From a virus: DNA of 37,237 bases. Below the pieces are notes generated by a model, which saw only the letters and a list, made by a program, of their open reading frames with translations, was not told the origin of the DNA and ran no database searches. The stretch lies in the IMG/VR virus record IMGVR_UViG_3300031521_000190, positions 1 through 37,237 of that record; one strand, written 5' to 3'. The translations under genes and the position numbers were made by a program. This document shows, one piece after another, positions 14,820 to 22,298 of this stretch (its first letter is position 1; the number at the start of each line of letters is the position of its first letter).

Positions 14820-15008
14820 ATGAGGGTAAAATTGGGGAATAGTTGTACTGTAGCCACTCATCGAGACGATAGTAAACTTATCTTGTTGACAACGAGCAAT
14901 GGTGTATATACCGTAGAAGTGAATTCTAGTGAAGAGGCGAATAATTGTTTTGACTTATTATTAGCTAACGGATACTATGACTTCTCAGAATGTGAATATA
15001 GTAACTAG
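14820..15008 (+). CDS. Hypothetical small protein
   Basis: 62-aa protein with a beta-strand-rich start and an acidic helical end, ATG behind CTGGAGG. The pattern VEVNSSEEANNCFDLLLANGY suggests a compact alpha-beta fold. Unknown function. Confidence 0.62.
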   Translation: MRVKLGNSCTVATHRDDSKLILLTTSNGVYTVEVNSSEEANNCFDLLLANGYYDFSECEYSN

Positions 15009-15031
15009 TTTAAAAAAGGAAGGTATATAAC

Positions 15032-15307
15032 ATGAAAATTATAGCTAAAGACGGTGTAGATGGATTTAAAACGGCTGATGAGTGTTTAGAATACGAAGAT
15101 GCCCTTGATGCTGCGGAAAGAGAAAGAAAGGTTAAAGAACAGAAGCTAAATGATGAAATGGAACAAAGATTTACTGAACTCGAAAATTTGTTTAACGAGT
15201 ATATTAATAAGAAGAAAGAATTTGAAAAAGATTATTGTGTTAACATTAGCACAAATGGATATATTAGTTGCTATAATGGGTTTAGTCCCTATTTTAAATT
15301 TTTCTAA
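15032..15307 (+). CDS. Hypothetical coiled-coil protein
   Basis: 91-aa protein with a long charged helix (about residues 15-65, heptad-like, probable coiled coil) and an aromatic C-terminus (YNGFSPYFKFF). The N-terminal DGFKTADECLEYE resembles small phage proteins of unknown role. It is the last gene of operon 1. Confidence 0.65.
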   Translation: MKIIAKDGVDGFKTADECLEYEDALDAAERERKVKEQKLNDEMEQRFTELENLFNEYINKKKEFEKDYCVNISTNGYISCYNGFSPYFKFF

Positions 15308-15314
15308 CTTCTTA

Positions 15315-15343
15315 TTGACTTAACTACGTAGCAATGGTATAGT
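15315..15343 (+). promoter_or_regulatory. Early promoter 2 (replication operon) with operator
   Basis: TTGACT and TATAGT hexamers are separated by 17 bp, with ACTACGTAGCAAT (15323-15335) in the spacer at the same phase as in early promoters 1 and 3. A degenerate copy (ACCTCGTAGCA) lies at 15364, 41 bp downstream. It drives the replication genes from 15627. The rest of the 319-bp gap to 15626 holds a short leader frame, another operator copy and a hairpin. Confidence 0.82.
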
Positions 15344-15439
15344 ATTAGTAGGGAGTGAATCCCACCTCGTAGCAGCGAGACAATGTAGATACGCATTAAA
15401 ATTTCAGAGTTAAAAATAAAAATATTGGAGGGATATAAT

Positions 15440-15484
15440 TGGGAGATAGAGGACATCCGACTTACTTAGAAATGACTATATAGC
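15440..15484 (+). CDS. Possible 14-aa leader peptide
   Basis: A TTG start 7 nt after GGAGGG opens the frame MGDRGHPTYLEMTI, whose TAG lies inside the operator copy at 15475-15487. The ribosome site is as strong as that of real genes here. It could be a translated leader of the replication operon or a decayed gene start. Confidence 0.35.
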
Positions 15485-15487
15485 AAT
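15475..15487 (+). repeat. 13-bp operator element in the replication-operon leader
   Basis: ACTATATAGCAAT, identical to the copy in early promoter 1, but without flanking -35/-10 hexamers. It lies 152 bp downstream of the promoter 2 copy and might act as a roadblock or looping site. Confidence 0.65.
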
Positions 15488-15567
15488 ATATGGCCAAAAT
15501 GATCTATATATAGTGTAGAGATGTAATTAAAATTCACTTTTCATAGGCAAAAAATAGAAGGTATTAC

Positions 15568-15586
15568 ACTCCATAAATTGTGGAGT
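15568..15586 (+). other. Hairpin before the SSB-like gene
   Basis: ACTCCA and TGGAGT form a 6-bp stem with a 7-nt loop, followed by an A-rich stretch, not T, so it is not a + strand terminator. It lies in the leader 40 nt before the next start and may affect message stability. Confidence 0.35.
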
Positions 15587-15626
15587 AAAAAATAAAAAAA
15601 CAATAAATAGGAGGTACTAATAGTAC

Positions 15627-16817
15627 ATGGCAAAGAACGAGAAGAAGGTTTTAGAGAAGAAAAATTGGTCAAATACATTCATGCTTATTGGTGAGGCTAA
15701 GGTTAATGATTATACATATAAATTAGACGAAAAGTCTGAAAGATCGGATTGGGTATATAACCACTTAAACTTGGGTGTTTATTGCGGAGAAACGTGCGGT
15801 ACTGTATATGCCGAATTAATGGGCGGATATGGCTCTGAAAGAGATAATGTAGTTTATGTACACGGCAAGAAAGAAGACGGCAAAGACGATTTCGAAAACA
15901 GATTCACAATTGATTGGGATGATAGATTCGATGAAAAAATTCTTGAGTCTGTTGGAGATTTGAGTTTTATGACAGTTGGTCTTGAGAGAGATAATGGAGG
16001 GAAGGTGTATTATAAAAAGTTTCTTACTCCATATGACATGATTGCCTATATTAATGAAAACTTAACAGATGGTATGGTAATTAATGTAAAAGGAAATTTG
16101 AAATATTCTACATATAACGACGAAACACAGACAAAGAAAGAAATTTCAAGTGTAGTGATGTCAAAGGCCGATGATAGTAATAAATATTGTGCCAGATTTA
16201 CGCAGACGATGTTCTTAACTAAAGACAGCGTGGGCAAACCAGATAAAAACACTGGTGTAATGCCTGTATATGCAAAAGTATTGGATTATATCAAGGAATA
16301 TAAGGGTAAAGAAGTAAGATGCAATATTCCGTATAATAAGACTTTTGAATATGAACTTGATTTAACAAAACCTGAACTTGCGCAGAAAGTTGTTTCGAAG
16401 GTGTTTAAGGTACAGAAGGGTGTTACTGAAATTACTTTTGAAGGTGATCTGATTGAAGGCGGTGCCGTGGTGACGGCTACAGAAGATGACATTCCAGATG
16501 ACATTAAAACTCTTATTGAAATTGGTGTATATACTCTGGAGGAAGCTCTTGCAAAGTGTACAGTTAGTTCAGGAAGAGAAAAGAGAATGGTTATTCGCAA
16601 ACCTCTTATTAAGATGGTTGAGGATAACAGCGGAAATAAAACTCCTGTAATTCAAAAGTTTGAAAAGAAATATGAAGAAGAAGATTTAATTTTAGATTTT
16701 ATGTATGAGACAGAAGATGACAGCAAAGAAAATCAGGAGGAAAAAGAGGACTCTGTATCAGAATCAAAGACGGAAGAAACAAAACCAAACGACAACGACT
16801 GGTTAAATAATCTGTAA
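15627..16817 (+). CDS. Putative phage single-stranded-DNA-binding (OB-fold) protein
   Basis: 396-aa protein leading the replication operon. The N-terminal half is beta-rich with an OB-like pattern (FMLIGEAKVNDYTYKLDE, then LNLGVYCGE and TVYAELMGG). The last 50 residues are a disordered, highly acidic tail ending in DNDWLNNL, the design of SSB tails that recruit partners. The nuclease at 21109-22287 ends in a similar EDLSWLDQL. Position before a Sak4-like ATPase and helicase fits ssDNA binding. The family cannot be confirmed by sequence alone. Confidence 0.6.
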   Translation: MAKNEKKVLEKKNWSNTFMLIGEAKVNDYTYKLDEKSERSDWVYNHLNLGVYCGETCGTVYAELMGGYGSERDNVVYVHGKKEDGKDDFENRFTIDWDDRFDEKILESVGDLSFMTVGLERDNGGKVYYKKFLTPYDMIAYINENLTDGMVINVKGNLKYSTYNDETQTKKEISSVVMSKADDSNKYCARFTQTMFLTKDSVGKPDKNTGVMPVYAKVLDYIKEYKGKEVRCNIPYNKTFEYELDLTKPELAQKVVSKVFKVQKGVTEITFEGDLIEGGAVVTATEDDIPDDIKTLIEIGVYTLEEALAKCTVSSGREKRMVIRKPLIKMVEDNSGNKTPVIQKFEKKYEEEDLILDFMYETEDDSKENQEEKEDSVSESKTEETKPNDNDWLNNL

Positions 16818-16837
16818 TTGCTGTAATAAAAAACATA

Positions 16838-16859
16838 TGGGGTCACTATTGTGGCTCCA
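16838..16859 (+). other. Stable hairpin between the SSB-like and ATPase genes
   Basis: TGGGGTCAC pairs with GTGGCTCCA (nine pairs, two of them G-T) around a TATT loop. TCAAAAATTG follows, so there is no U-tract. It may be an RNA-processing or mRNA-stability element giving the upstream gene its own level. Confidence 0.4.
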
Positions 16860-16882
16860 TCAAAAATTGAGGAGGCATTATA

Positions 16883-17995
16883 TTGGGAAAATACGGTAAA
16901 AAAAATGAAGTTAAAATCGATCCGCTTTCATATAACATCTGTCTTTTGGGAGAACCCAAAATCGGGAAAACAACATTAGCAAAAGAGGTTTGCGAAAAAT
17001 TAGCCGGTGAAAATGGATATATATTTTTAGAACTCGCTGGTGAAAGAGGCGCGGATGCAATTCAGGGCATCATCTATGAAGATTGTGATGAGTGGGACGA
17101 CATTGACGATATTGTGGAAGATATTGTAGATAATAAAACTTCTGAGTACTCAGCTTTAAAAGTTGTAGTAACAGATACATATGATGGCTGGGTTAAACTG
17201 GCAGAGCAGGAGGCCATTCGTTTATGGAATAGAGATAATCCAGACAAAATTGCAAAATCTATTGATGCTGCATGGGGAGGATTCCAAAGAGGTCAGCAAA
17301 AGGCTTTTGAGTTAATGTTTGATTTAATATTAAAACTAGACAAAGTGGGAGTTAGAGTTTTTGTGATTGGTCATGTAAAAAATAAAGAAGAGACGGATAT
17401 TGCGTCTGGGATCACATTTAAAACACTGACATCTGATGTAGAGAAAGTTTATTTTAATTTGTTAAAGAAAAAGATGCATTTTTTGGGTCTTGCTTATTAT
17501 GACAGAACGATTATTACGGAGAAGACTGGTAAAAAGAATATTGTAACAAAGAAGGATGAAACAGTTAATAAATTGTCAGACCAGACAAGAAAAATCAAAT
17601 TTAGAGATGATAATGTTGCGGTGGATAGTGGCTCTCGCTTCGCAGATATTACTCCTGAAATTGATATGAGTGCAGATGAATTTATTAAAGCCTTAACTGA
17701 TGCAATTAAAGCAGAGCAGATTAAATCAGGAAAGACATTTGAACAGGCGAAAAAAGAGCAAGAAGCGGAGGAAGTATCAAAGTTAAAAGAAGTCGCAAAA
17801 GCCGAAAAAGAGAAGAGAGAAACAAAAAAACTTGAAGATATTATCTCCAAGATAACAGATTATATCAAGGAGAATAGGTCGAGTATGGATTTAATTAAGC
17901 CAATAATTGACTTAACAAAAGAATTGGGCTATGAAAATCCTACAAAAATTTCAAATGTTGAAGATGCCAAAAAGGTACTTGCTTTAATTTCATAG
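16883..17995 (+). CDS. Sak4-like RecA-fold ATPase
   Basis: 370-aa protein starting with TTG 7 nt after GAGGAGG. A Walker A (GEPKIGKTT, about 23-31) and a Walker B-type strand (VVVTDTYD, about 95) define an AAA_24/Sak4-type NTPase. A VFVIGHVKNKEE sensor-like strand follows. Sak4 proteins are phage single-strand-annealing or recombination ATPases that work with an SSB, encoded just upstream here. The C-terminal third (from about 270) is a long charged coiled coil plus a small helical domain. In SPbeta-type replication modules an AAA protein sits at the equivalent place. Confidence 0.82.
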   Translation: MGKYGKKNEVKIDPLSYNICLLGEPKIGKTTLAKEVCEKLAGENGYIFLELAGERGADAIQGIIYEDCDEWDDIDDIVEDIVDNKTSEYSALKVVVTDTYDGWVKLAEQEAIRLWNRDNPDKIAKSIDAAWGGFQRGQQKAFELMFDLILKLDKVGVRVFVIGHVKNKEETDIASGITFKTLTSDVEKVYFNLLKKKMHFLGLAYYDRTIITEKTGKKNIVTKKDETVNKLSDQTRKIKFRDDNVAVDSGSRFADITPEIDMSADEFIKALTDAIKAEQIKSGKTFEQAKKEQEAEEVSKLKEVAKAEKEKRETKKLEDIISKITDYIKENRSSMDLIKPIIDLTKELGYENPTKISNVEDAKKVLALIS

Positions 17996-18020
17996 TATAA
18001 AAATAAAATGGAGGGATTGA

Positions 18021-18479
18021 ATGAGAAAAGTAAAAATGACAAATGTTGAAAAGGATAGTTGGGATAAACTATATCAATATGTTAAGAAAGAAATTTTAAT
18101 ATACGACGATTCTCAGTCAATCCCTTCGAGTCTTGTGTTGAGGCTGAAGGGATTGACAAAAGGAAAATATATTGAAAATAAAAACATTGAAGATATGGCA
18201 AATTATTCGTATGAAGTTGTGCTTTATACTTTTCAAATATGTAAGTCGTCTATTTTTAAATCAATATCAAACAAGACTTTTGAAAATGAACAATACAAAT
18301 TCAATTACATTTGTAAAATTGTAGAGAATAATATTAACGATGTCTATTTAAGAGTAGAAAAATCAAAACATTCCGAAGAAATAATAAATATGGTTGATAC
18401 CAATATTTTAAATTGTGACGGGATATATCTCAAAAAGACAGAAGAGATAAATAATAAAAATCTAAATGAATTGTGGTAG
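18021..18479 (+). CDS. Replication-operon protein, possible helicase loader
   Basis: 152-aa helical protein that I cannot assign to a named family. The pattern PSSLVLRLKGL, then YSYEVVLYTFQICK and FENEQYKFNYICKIVENNINDVYLR, looks like a DNA-binding or adaptor domain of phage replication modules. Its stop lies just before the GGAGG of the DnaB-like helicase gene, so the two are coupled; helicase loader genes often sit there. This role is inferred from position. Confidence 0.65.
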   Translation: MRKVKMTNVEKDSWDKLYQYVKKEILIYDDSQSIPSSLVLRLKGLTKGKYIENKNIEDMANYSYEVVLYTFQICKSSIFKSISNKTFENEQYKFNYICKIVENNINDVYLRVEKSKHSEEIINMVDTNILNCDGIYLKKTEEINNKNLNELW

Positions 18480-18491
18480 GAGGTGTAGTTT

Positions 18492-20000
18492 ACGGCAACT
18501 GCGAAGTCAGCTACAAATGGCAAAAAGATAAGTGCTTTTGAAGAAGAATTAATTGATGCTATAAAGAAGATCAACGAATATAAAGAAGCGTGTGAAGCTA
18601 ATATTGTATCGATATTTTTTAAGAGTCCAGAATCGATATATGAGTCTGCTTTACAGTTAGAAGAATTTAGTAATAATATATGGAGAGTATATTGGACTAT
18701 ATCAAATGATGTTGTAATGGTTGAAAAAAAGAACTCTCTCGATGAAATTACAGTAGGATTATATCTCGAAAAACATGAAAAACTTCGTAGTAAATATGAA
18801 GAATATGGTGGATATAACACTATTGTAAATGCAGGAAATTATGTTAAACAAGAAAATCTTGATGGATACATAAAAGAATTAAGAAAATGGAATTGCGTAA
18901 TTAAGATAGCAAAAAAGGGGTTTGCCGTAAAAGACAGATTAAGTGACTATTGTGATATGACAGCAGAAGAAATATACAATGAATATGAAGCCTTTTTAAA
19001 TGATACATTCGTAAATGTCGACAGCGATGTTAAGAGTTACGATATAAGTGATGGAATATATGACCTTATAGAAAAACTAGACGAGGGTCTAGCGGTTGGG
19101 CTACCATATCATAATATGGACATTGTTTCTAAAGAGACAGGGGGACAATATCTTGGCTCTATTACACTGGTAGGCGGACTTAGTAATGTTGGTAAGTCAA
19201 CATTTGCAAGGAATGCGGTAATACCAAGTGCAATAAAAGAAAAAGAACGTACTGTTGCAATGGTAAACGAAGATAATCTTCAAAAATGGCAACGAGAACT
19301 GTTGATATTTGTTGCAAATAATATTATAAAAGATGATCTACAAAAACACACAGTGAGAAATGGACATTATACGACTGACACAAAAAGCTTATTGTATAAA
19401 GCGGCAGATTGGATTAAAGAGCAAACTCAAAATCATATAATAACAGTTGTTCCATTCAAACAGTATAAGACTGCAAATGCAATTAAGATAATAAAAAAGT
19501 ATTCGAGTATGGGTGTTAAGTATTTTATATTGGATACTTTCAAAATGGACGCAGGTAATGTTAGTGACAAATCATGGTTAGAAATGCAACAGAATATGGT
19601 TGAAATAAACGATGTTATCAAACCAGAATCTAAAAATTTACATATATTAATAACCTTTCAGTTAGCAAAGGGCAGCGTTAAGCAAAGATATTATACACAA
19701 GACAATATAGGAATGTCAAAGAACATTATTGATCCTGCCTCCACATGTATCATGATTAGGGATTTGTATGATGATGAATGTACAGGTGAAAGAAGAGAGT
19801 TAAAGGTGTATCGTTTAGAGGGTAAAAACGGAAAAACAAAAATACCCGTGAAGCTAGATAAAGATAAACATTATCAGATCTTGTTTATCATCAAAAACAG
19901 AGAAGGATCTGCAAATAGATATCAGGTGGTTGTTGAGCATGATATGTCAAGAAATGTAATGCATGAGGTAGGAATTACTAATGTACCAGTAGACTTTTAA
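18492..20000 (+). CDS. DnaB-like replicative helicase with ACG start
   Basis: 502-aa hexameric helicase of the DnaB/RecA superfamily. The N-terminal domain (about 10-160) contains ANIVSIFFKSPES, SNNIWRVYW and VGLYLEKHEK, as in DnaB N-domains. The C-terminal domain has Walker A GGLSNVGKST (about 228-237), then EDNLQKWQREL, the Walker B-like strand FILDTFKMD and ILITFQLAKGS. The first in-frame ATG (18717) would remove half of the N-domain. In-frame, TAG at 18486 is followed by TTT then ACG 18492, 8 nt after GGAGG (18479-18483), so ACG is the only start candidate at a proper distance. It would unwind DNA at the phage fork with the primase encoded next. Confidence 0.85.
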   Translation, partial: TATAKSATNGKKISAFEEELIDAIKKINEYKEACEANIVSIFFKSPESIYESALQLEEFSNNIWRVYWTISNDVVMVEKKNSLDEITVGLYLEKHEKLRSKYEEYGGYNTIVNAGNYVKQENLDGYIKELRKWNCVIKIAKKGFAVKDRLSDYCDMTAEEIYNEYEAFLNDTFVNVDSDVKSYDISDGIYDLIEKLDEGLAVGLPYHNMDIVSKETGGQYLGSITLVGGLSNVGKSTFARNAVIPSAIKEKERTVAMVNEDNLQKWQRELLIFVANNIIKDDLQKHTVRNGHYTTDTKSLLYKAADWIKEQTQNHIITVVPFKQYKTANAIKIIKKYSSMGVKYFILDTFKMDAGNVSDKSWLEMQQNMVEINDVIKPESKNLHILITFQLAKGSVKQRYYTQDNIGMSKNIIDPASTCIMIRDLYDDECTGERRELKVYRLEGKNGKTKIPVKLDKDKHYQILFIIKNREGSANRYQVVVEHDMSRNVMHEVGITNVPVDF

Positions 20001-20017
20001 GGCGGTGATTAACACTT

Positions 20018-21109
20018 ATGACTGTTATCGAGTTAAAAGAGTATATATACGATAATAGTAAGATTGAATTTATATTGAATGAAATTGGGTGCGGTCATAT
20101 AGTGTACCACCCAAATAAAGATTATTACAGCTGTAGCAATTTAAACGGAGATAATATAGCAGCGATAAATATAAAAAACAACAAATACTTAAGCTGTAAA
20201 GATTATACTCGAAAAAAAGATTTTGATGAAAACTCCGATTTGCTTACACTTGTTCAATATAATAAAAGATTACATAATTTAAAATTTTCATTTTTTGATA
20301 CTATTAAATATTTACATAAAATACTTGGTTTGCAACTTAGTTTTAAACAAGACAAAAATGATGATGTACAAATTGATCCGTTATACATATTTAAAAAAGT
20401 AAAGTTAAGAGGATATAGGCAAAATGTATTAGATTATAACGTAATAGATGAAACCGAATTACACGATTTTATACCATATGTTCATATAGATTTTTATAGA
20501 GAAGGGGTAATGCCATGGACTACAAATAAATTTGGTCTTGCATATAGTTATAGATTTAAGAGAACAGTGATTCCATTAAGATATTGGCTTACTGGAGAGT
20601 TAATGGGATTTAATATGAGAACATCTGTTGATAATTATGATTTATTTGGAATTAGTAAATATTTCATTACTCCAGGATATCCGAAACAAATAAATATATT
20701 CGGTCTGTGGGAGAATAAAGATACTATACAAGAAAAAAAATATGTTGTAGTTTATGAAGCTGAAAAATCTGTATTAAAAAGAGATAGTTTAGATGATGGA
20801 ACAGGTGTTGCATTAAGTGGTAATGAGATTTCGGATGAGCAGGTAAAAATTCTTATAGGACTGAATTGCGAAGTAATCATTGCTTTAGATAAAGATATAG
20901 ACATTAATCATATCAGACATTGTTGTGAAAAGTTTTACGGAATTAGAAAAGTATCTTATTTGTATGATAAGTGGGATTTATTAGAAGATAAAGATTCACC
21001 AGCTGATATGTGCGATAAAATATTTAAGTTTATGATGCAATACAGGGTTGTATACGATTCATTTGAACACAATGAATACTTAAAAAGTTTAAAGAAGGTG
21101 GGTGCTTGA
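20018..21109 (+). CDS. DnaG-like primase
   Basis: 363-aa primase-type protein. The N-terminal C25/H27/H31/C39 set followed by C59 resembles a reduced CHC2 zinc-binding domain. The middle is a DnaG-like core (RYWLTGELMGFNMRT). The TOPRIM domain has VVYEAEKSVLK with the catalytic Glu at about 247, VALSGNEISDEQV, the ALDKDID pair at about 289, and DSPADM. It would make RNA primers with the helicase just upstream. It is shorter than cellular DnaG and lacks a visible helicase-binding domain. ATG follows GGCGGTGAT, and its stop overlaps the next start by one base. Confidence 0.85.
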   Translation: MTVIELKEYIYDNSKIEFILNEIGCGHIVYHPNKDYYSCSNLNGDNIAAINIKNNKYLSCKDYTRKKDFDENSDLLTLVQYNKRLHNLKFSFFDTIKYLHKILGLQLSFKQDKNDDVQIDPLYIFKKVKLRGYRQNVLDYNVIDETELHDFIPYVHIDFYREGVMPWTTNKFGLAYSYRFKRTVIPLRYWLTGELMGFNMRTSVDNYDLFGISKYFITPGYPKQINIFGLWENKDTIQEKKYVVVYEAEKSVLKRDSLDDGTGVALSGNEISDEQVKILIGLNCEVIIALDKDIDINHIRHCCEKFYGIRKVSYLYDKWDLLEDKDSPADMCDKIFKFMMQYRVVYDSFEHNEYLKSLKKVGA

Positions 21110-22287
21110 TGGGAAGAAAAACATTTGAGGAATTAAATGATATAAAAAACAAACATGGTGTAAATCGTATGTGGAGCTGGAGCAGATATAATACATGTCA
21201 TAATTCATTATATGAATATTTCCTTAAATACATTTTACACATAAAAGAAGATCGACAAGATTGTATATATGTTGTGACTGGCGGGCTTTCACATGACATA
21301 ATGGAAAAATTATATTTAAATGATATTAAATATGAAGACATGGATAGTCGTTTTGAAGATGCATGGTTAACTGCGAATATTGCAGAGTTAAAGTTTGATA
21401 GAAACGACTTGGATAAAAATAAAAAAATTGCAGACAAATATTATCGAGATTTAAAACACTTTTTTAATAATCATATTGTTATACCATACAAGGTTGAAAT
21501 TGAGAGATTTATAACTATAATGATTGGCAATAATTTGTTTCAGGGGTATATTGATGTGTGTTTTAAAGATAGTGACGATTTCTTTAATATAATGGATTGG
21601 AAAACTTCTTCTATTTATAAGGGAGAAAAGGCGTTAAATGAATGTGGTCAGCTTGTTGTTTACGCAATTGGATTAAATCAGCTGGGAGTACCGCTTGAAA
21701 AAATTAAGATTTGTTGGAATTTCTTAAAGTATGTAAGTGTCGATTGTGAACAGGCAAATGGTAAATGGACTACAAGGGAAATAGAGAGATGCGAAATAGG
21801 CAACAAAATACAGTCAAGTGTTAAGATGTGGCTAAAAAAGCTTGGATACGAAGATGTAATGATGGAATATTTAGATGCACTTGCTCAAACAAATGATATA
21901 AAGTGTTTACCAGATGATATACAAAAAAAATATAAATTTAATGACTGTATTGTATATGTAGACTTAACAAGTAATTTAATTGATAAGTGGACTACAGAAA
22001 TTATTAATACTATCGATGAAATTATTGAAAAAGAAAATAAGTATGAAGTCGAAAAAATTATTGATAAGAATGCAGCGGAGCAAATATTTTTTGATACAGA
22101 AGAACAGGTTTCAAAACAAAGTTATTATTTCGCAACATTGTGTGCTTATTCTCCAAATTTACATAAACCGTATAAAAAGTACTTGGATAAATTAAATGAA
22201 GAGAAAAATGGTTCAAATTTATTTGCCGGTGTTGGTGCGAATTTAACTGAAGAAAAAGAAGACCTGTCGTGGCTCGATCAATTATAG
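21109..22287 (+). CDS. RecB/Cas4-like PD-(D/E)XK nuclease
   Basis: 392-aa nuclease-like protein. It starts with WSWSRYNTCHNS, typical of RecB-type nucleases. The active-site motifs are GYIDVCF with the first Asp, IMDWKTSS with D-x-K at about residue 165, and GQLVVYAIGL with the motif Q. It probably degrades or trims DNA ends during recombination-linked replication. The tail (about 375-392) ends in EKEDLSWLDQL, close to the end of the SSB-like protein at 15627-16817, suggesting a shared partner. ATG 21109 overlaps the primase stop. Confidence 0.85.
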   Translation: MGRKTFEELNDIKNKHGVNRMWSWSRYNTCHNSLYEYFLKYILHIKEDRQDCIYVVTGGLSHDIMEKLYLNDIKYEDMDSRFEDAWLTANIAELKFDRNDLDKNKKIADKYYRDLKHFFNNHIVIPYKVEIERFITIMIGNNLFQGYIDVCFKDSDDFFNIMDWKTSSIYKGEKALNECGQLVVYAIGLNQLGVPLEKIKICWNFLKYVSVDCEQANGKWTTREIERCEIGNKIQSSVKMWLKKLGYEDVMMEYLDALAQTNDIKCLPDDIQKKYKFNDCIVYVDLTSNLIDKWTTEIINTIDEIIEKENKYEVEKIIDKNAAEQIFFDTEEQVSKQSYYFATLCAYSPNLHKPYKKYLDKLNEEKNGSNLFAGVGANLTEEKEDLSWLDQL

Positions 22288-22298
22288 GAGGTGTGTAA

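Noticed and set aside
18717-20000. ATG 18717 as the start of the helicase
   Set aside because: It has no ribosome site and would drop about 75 residues of conserved DnaB N-domain sequence that is coded in frame just upstream.
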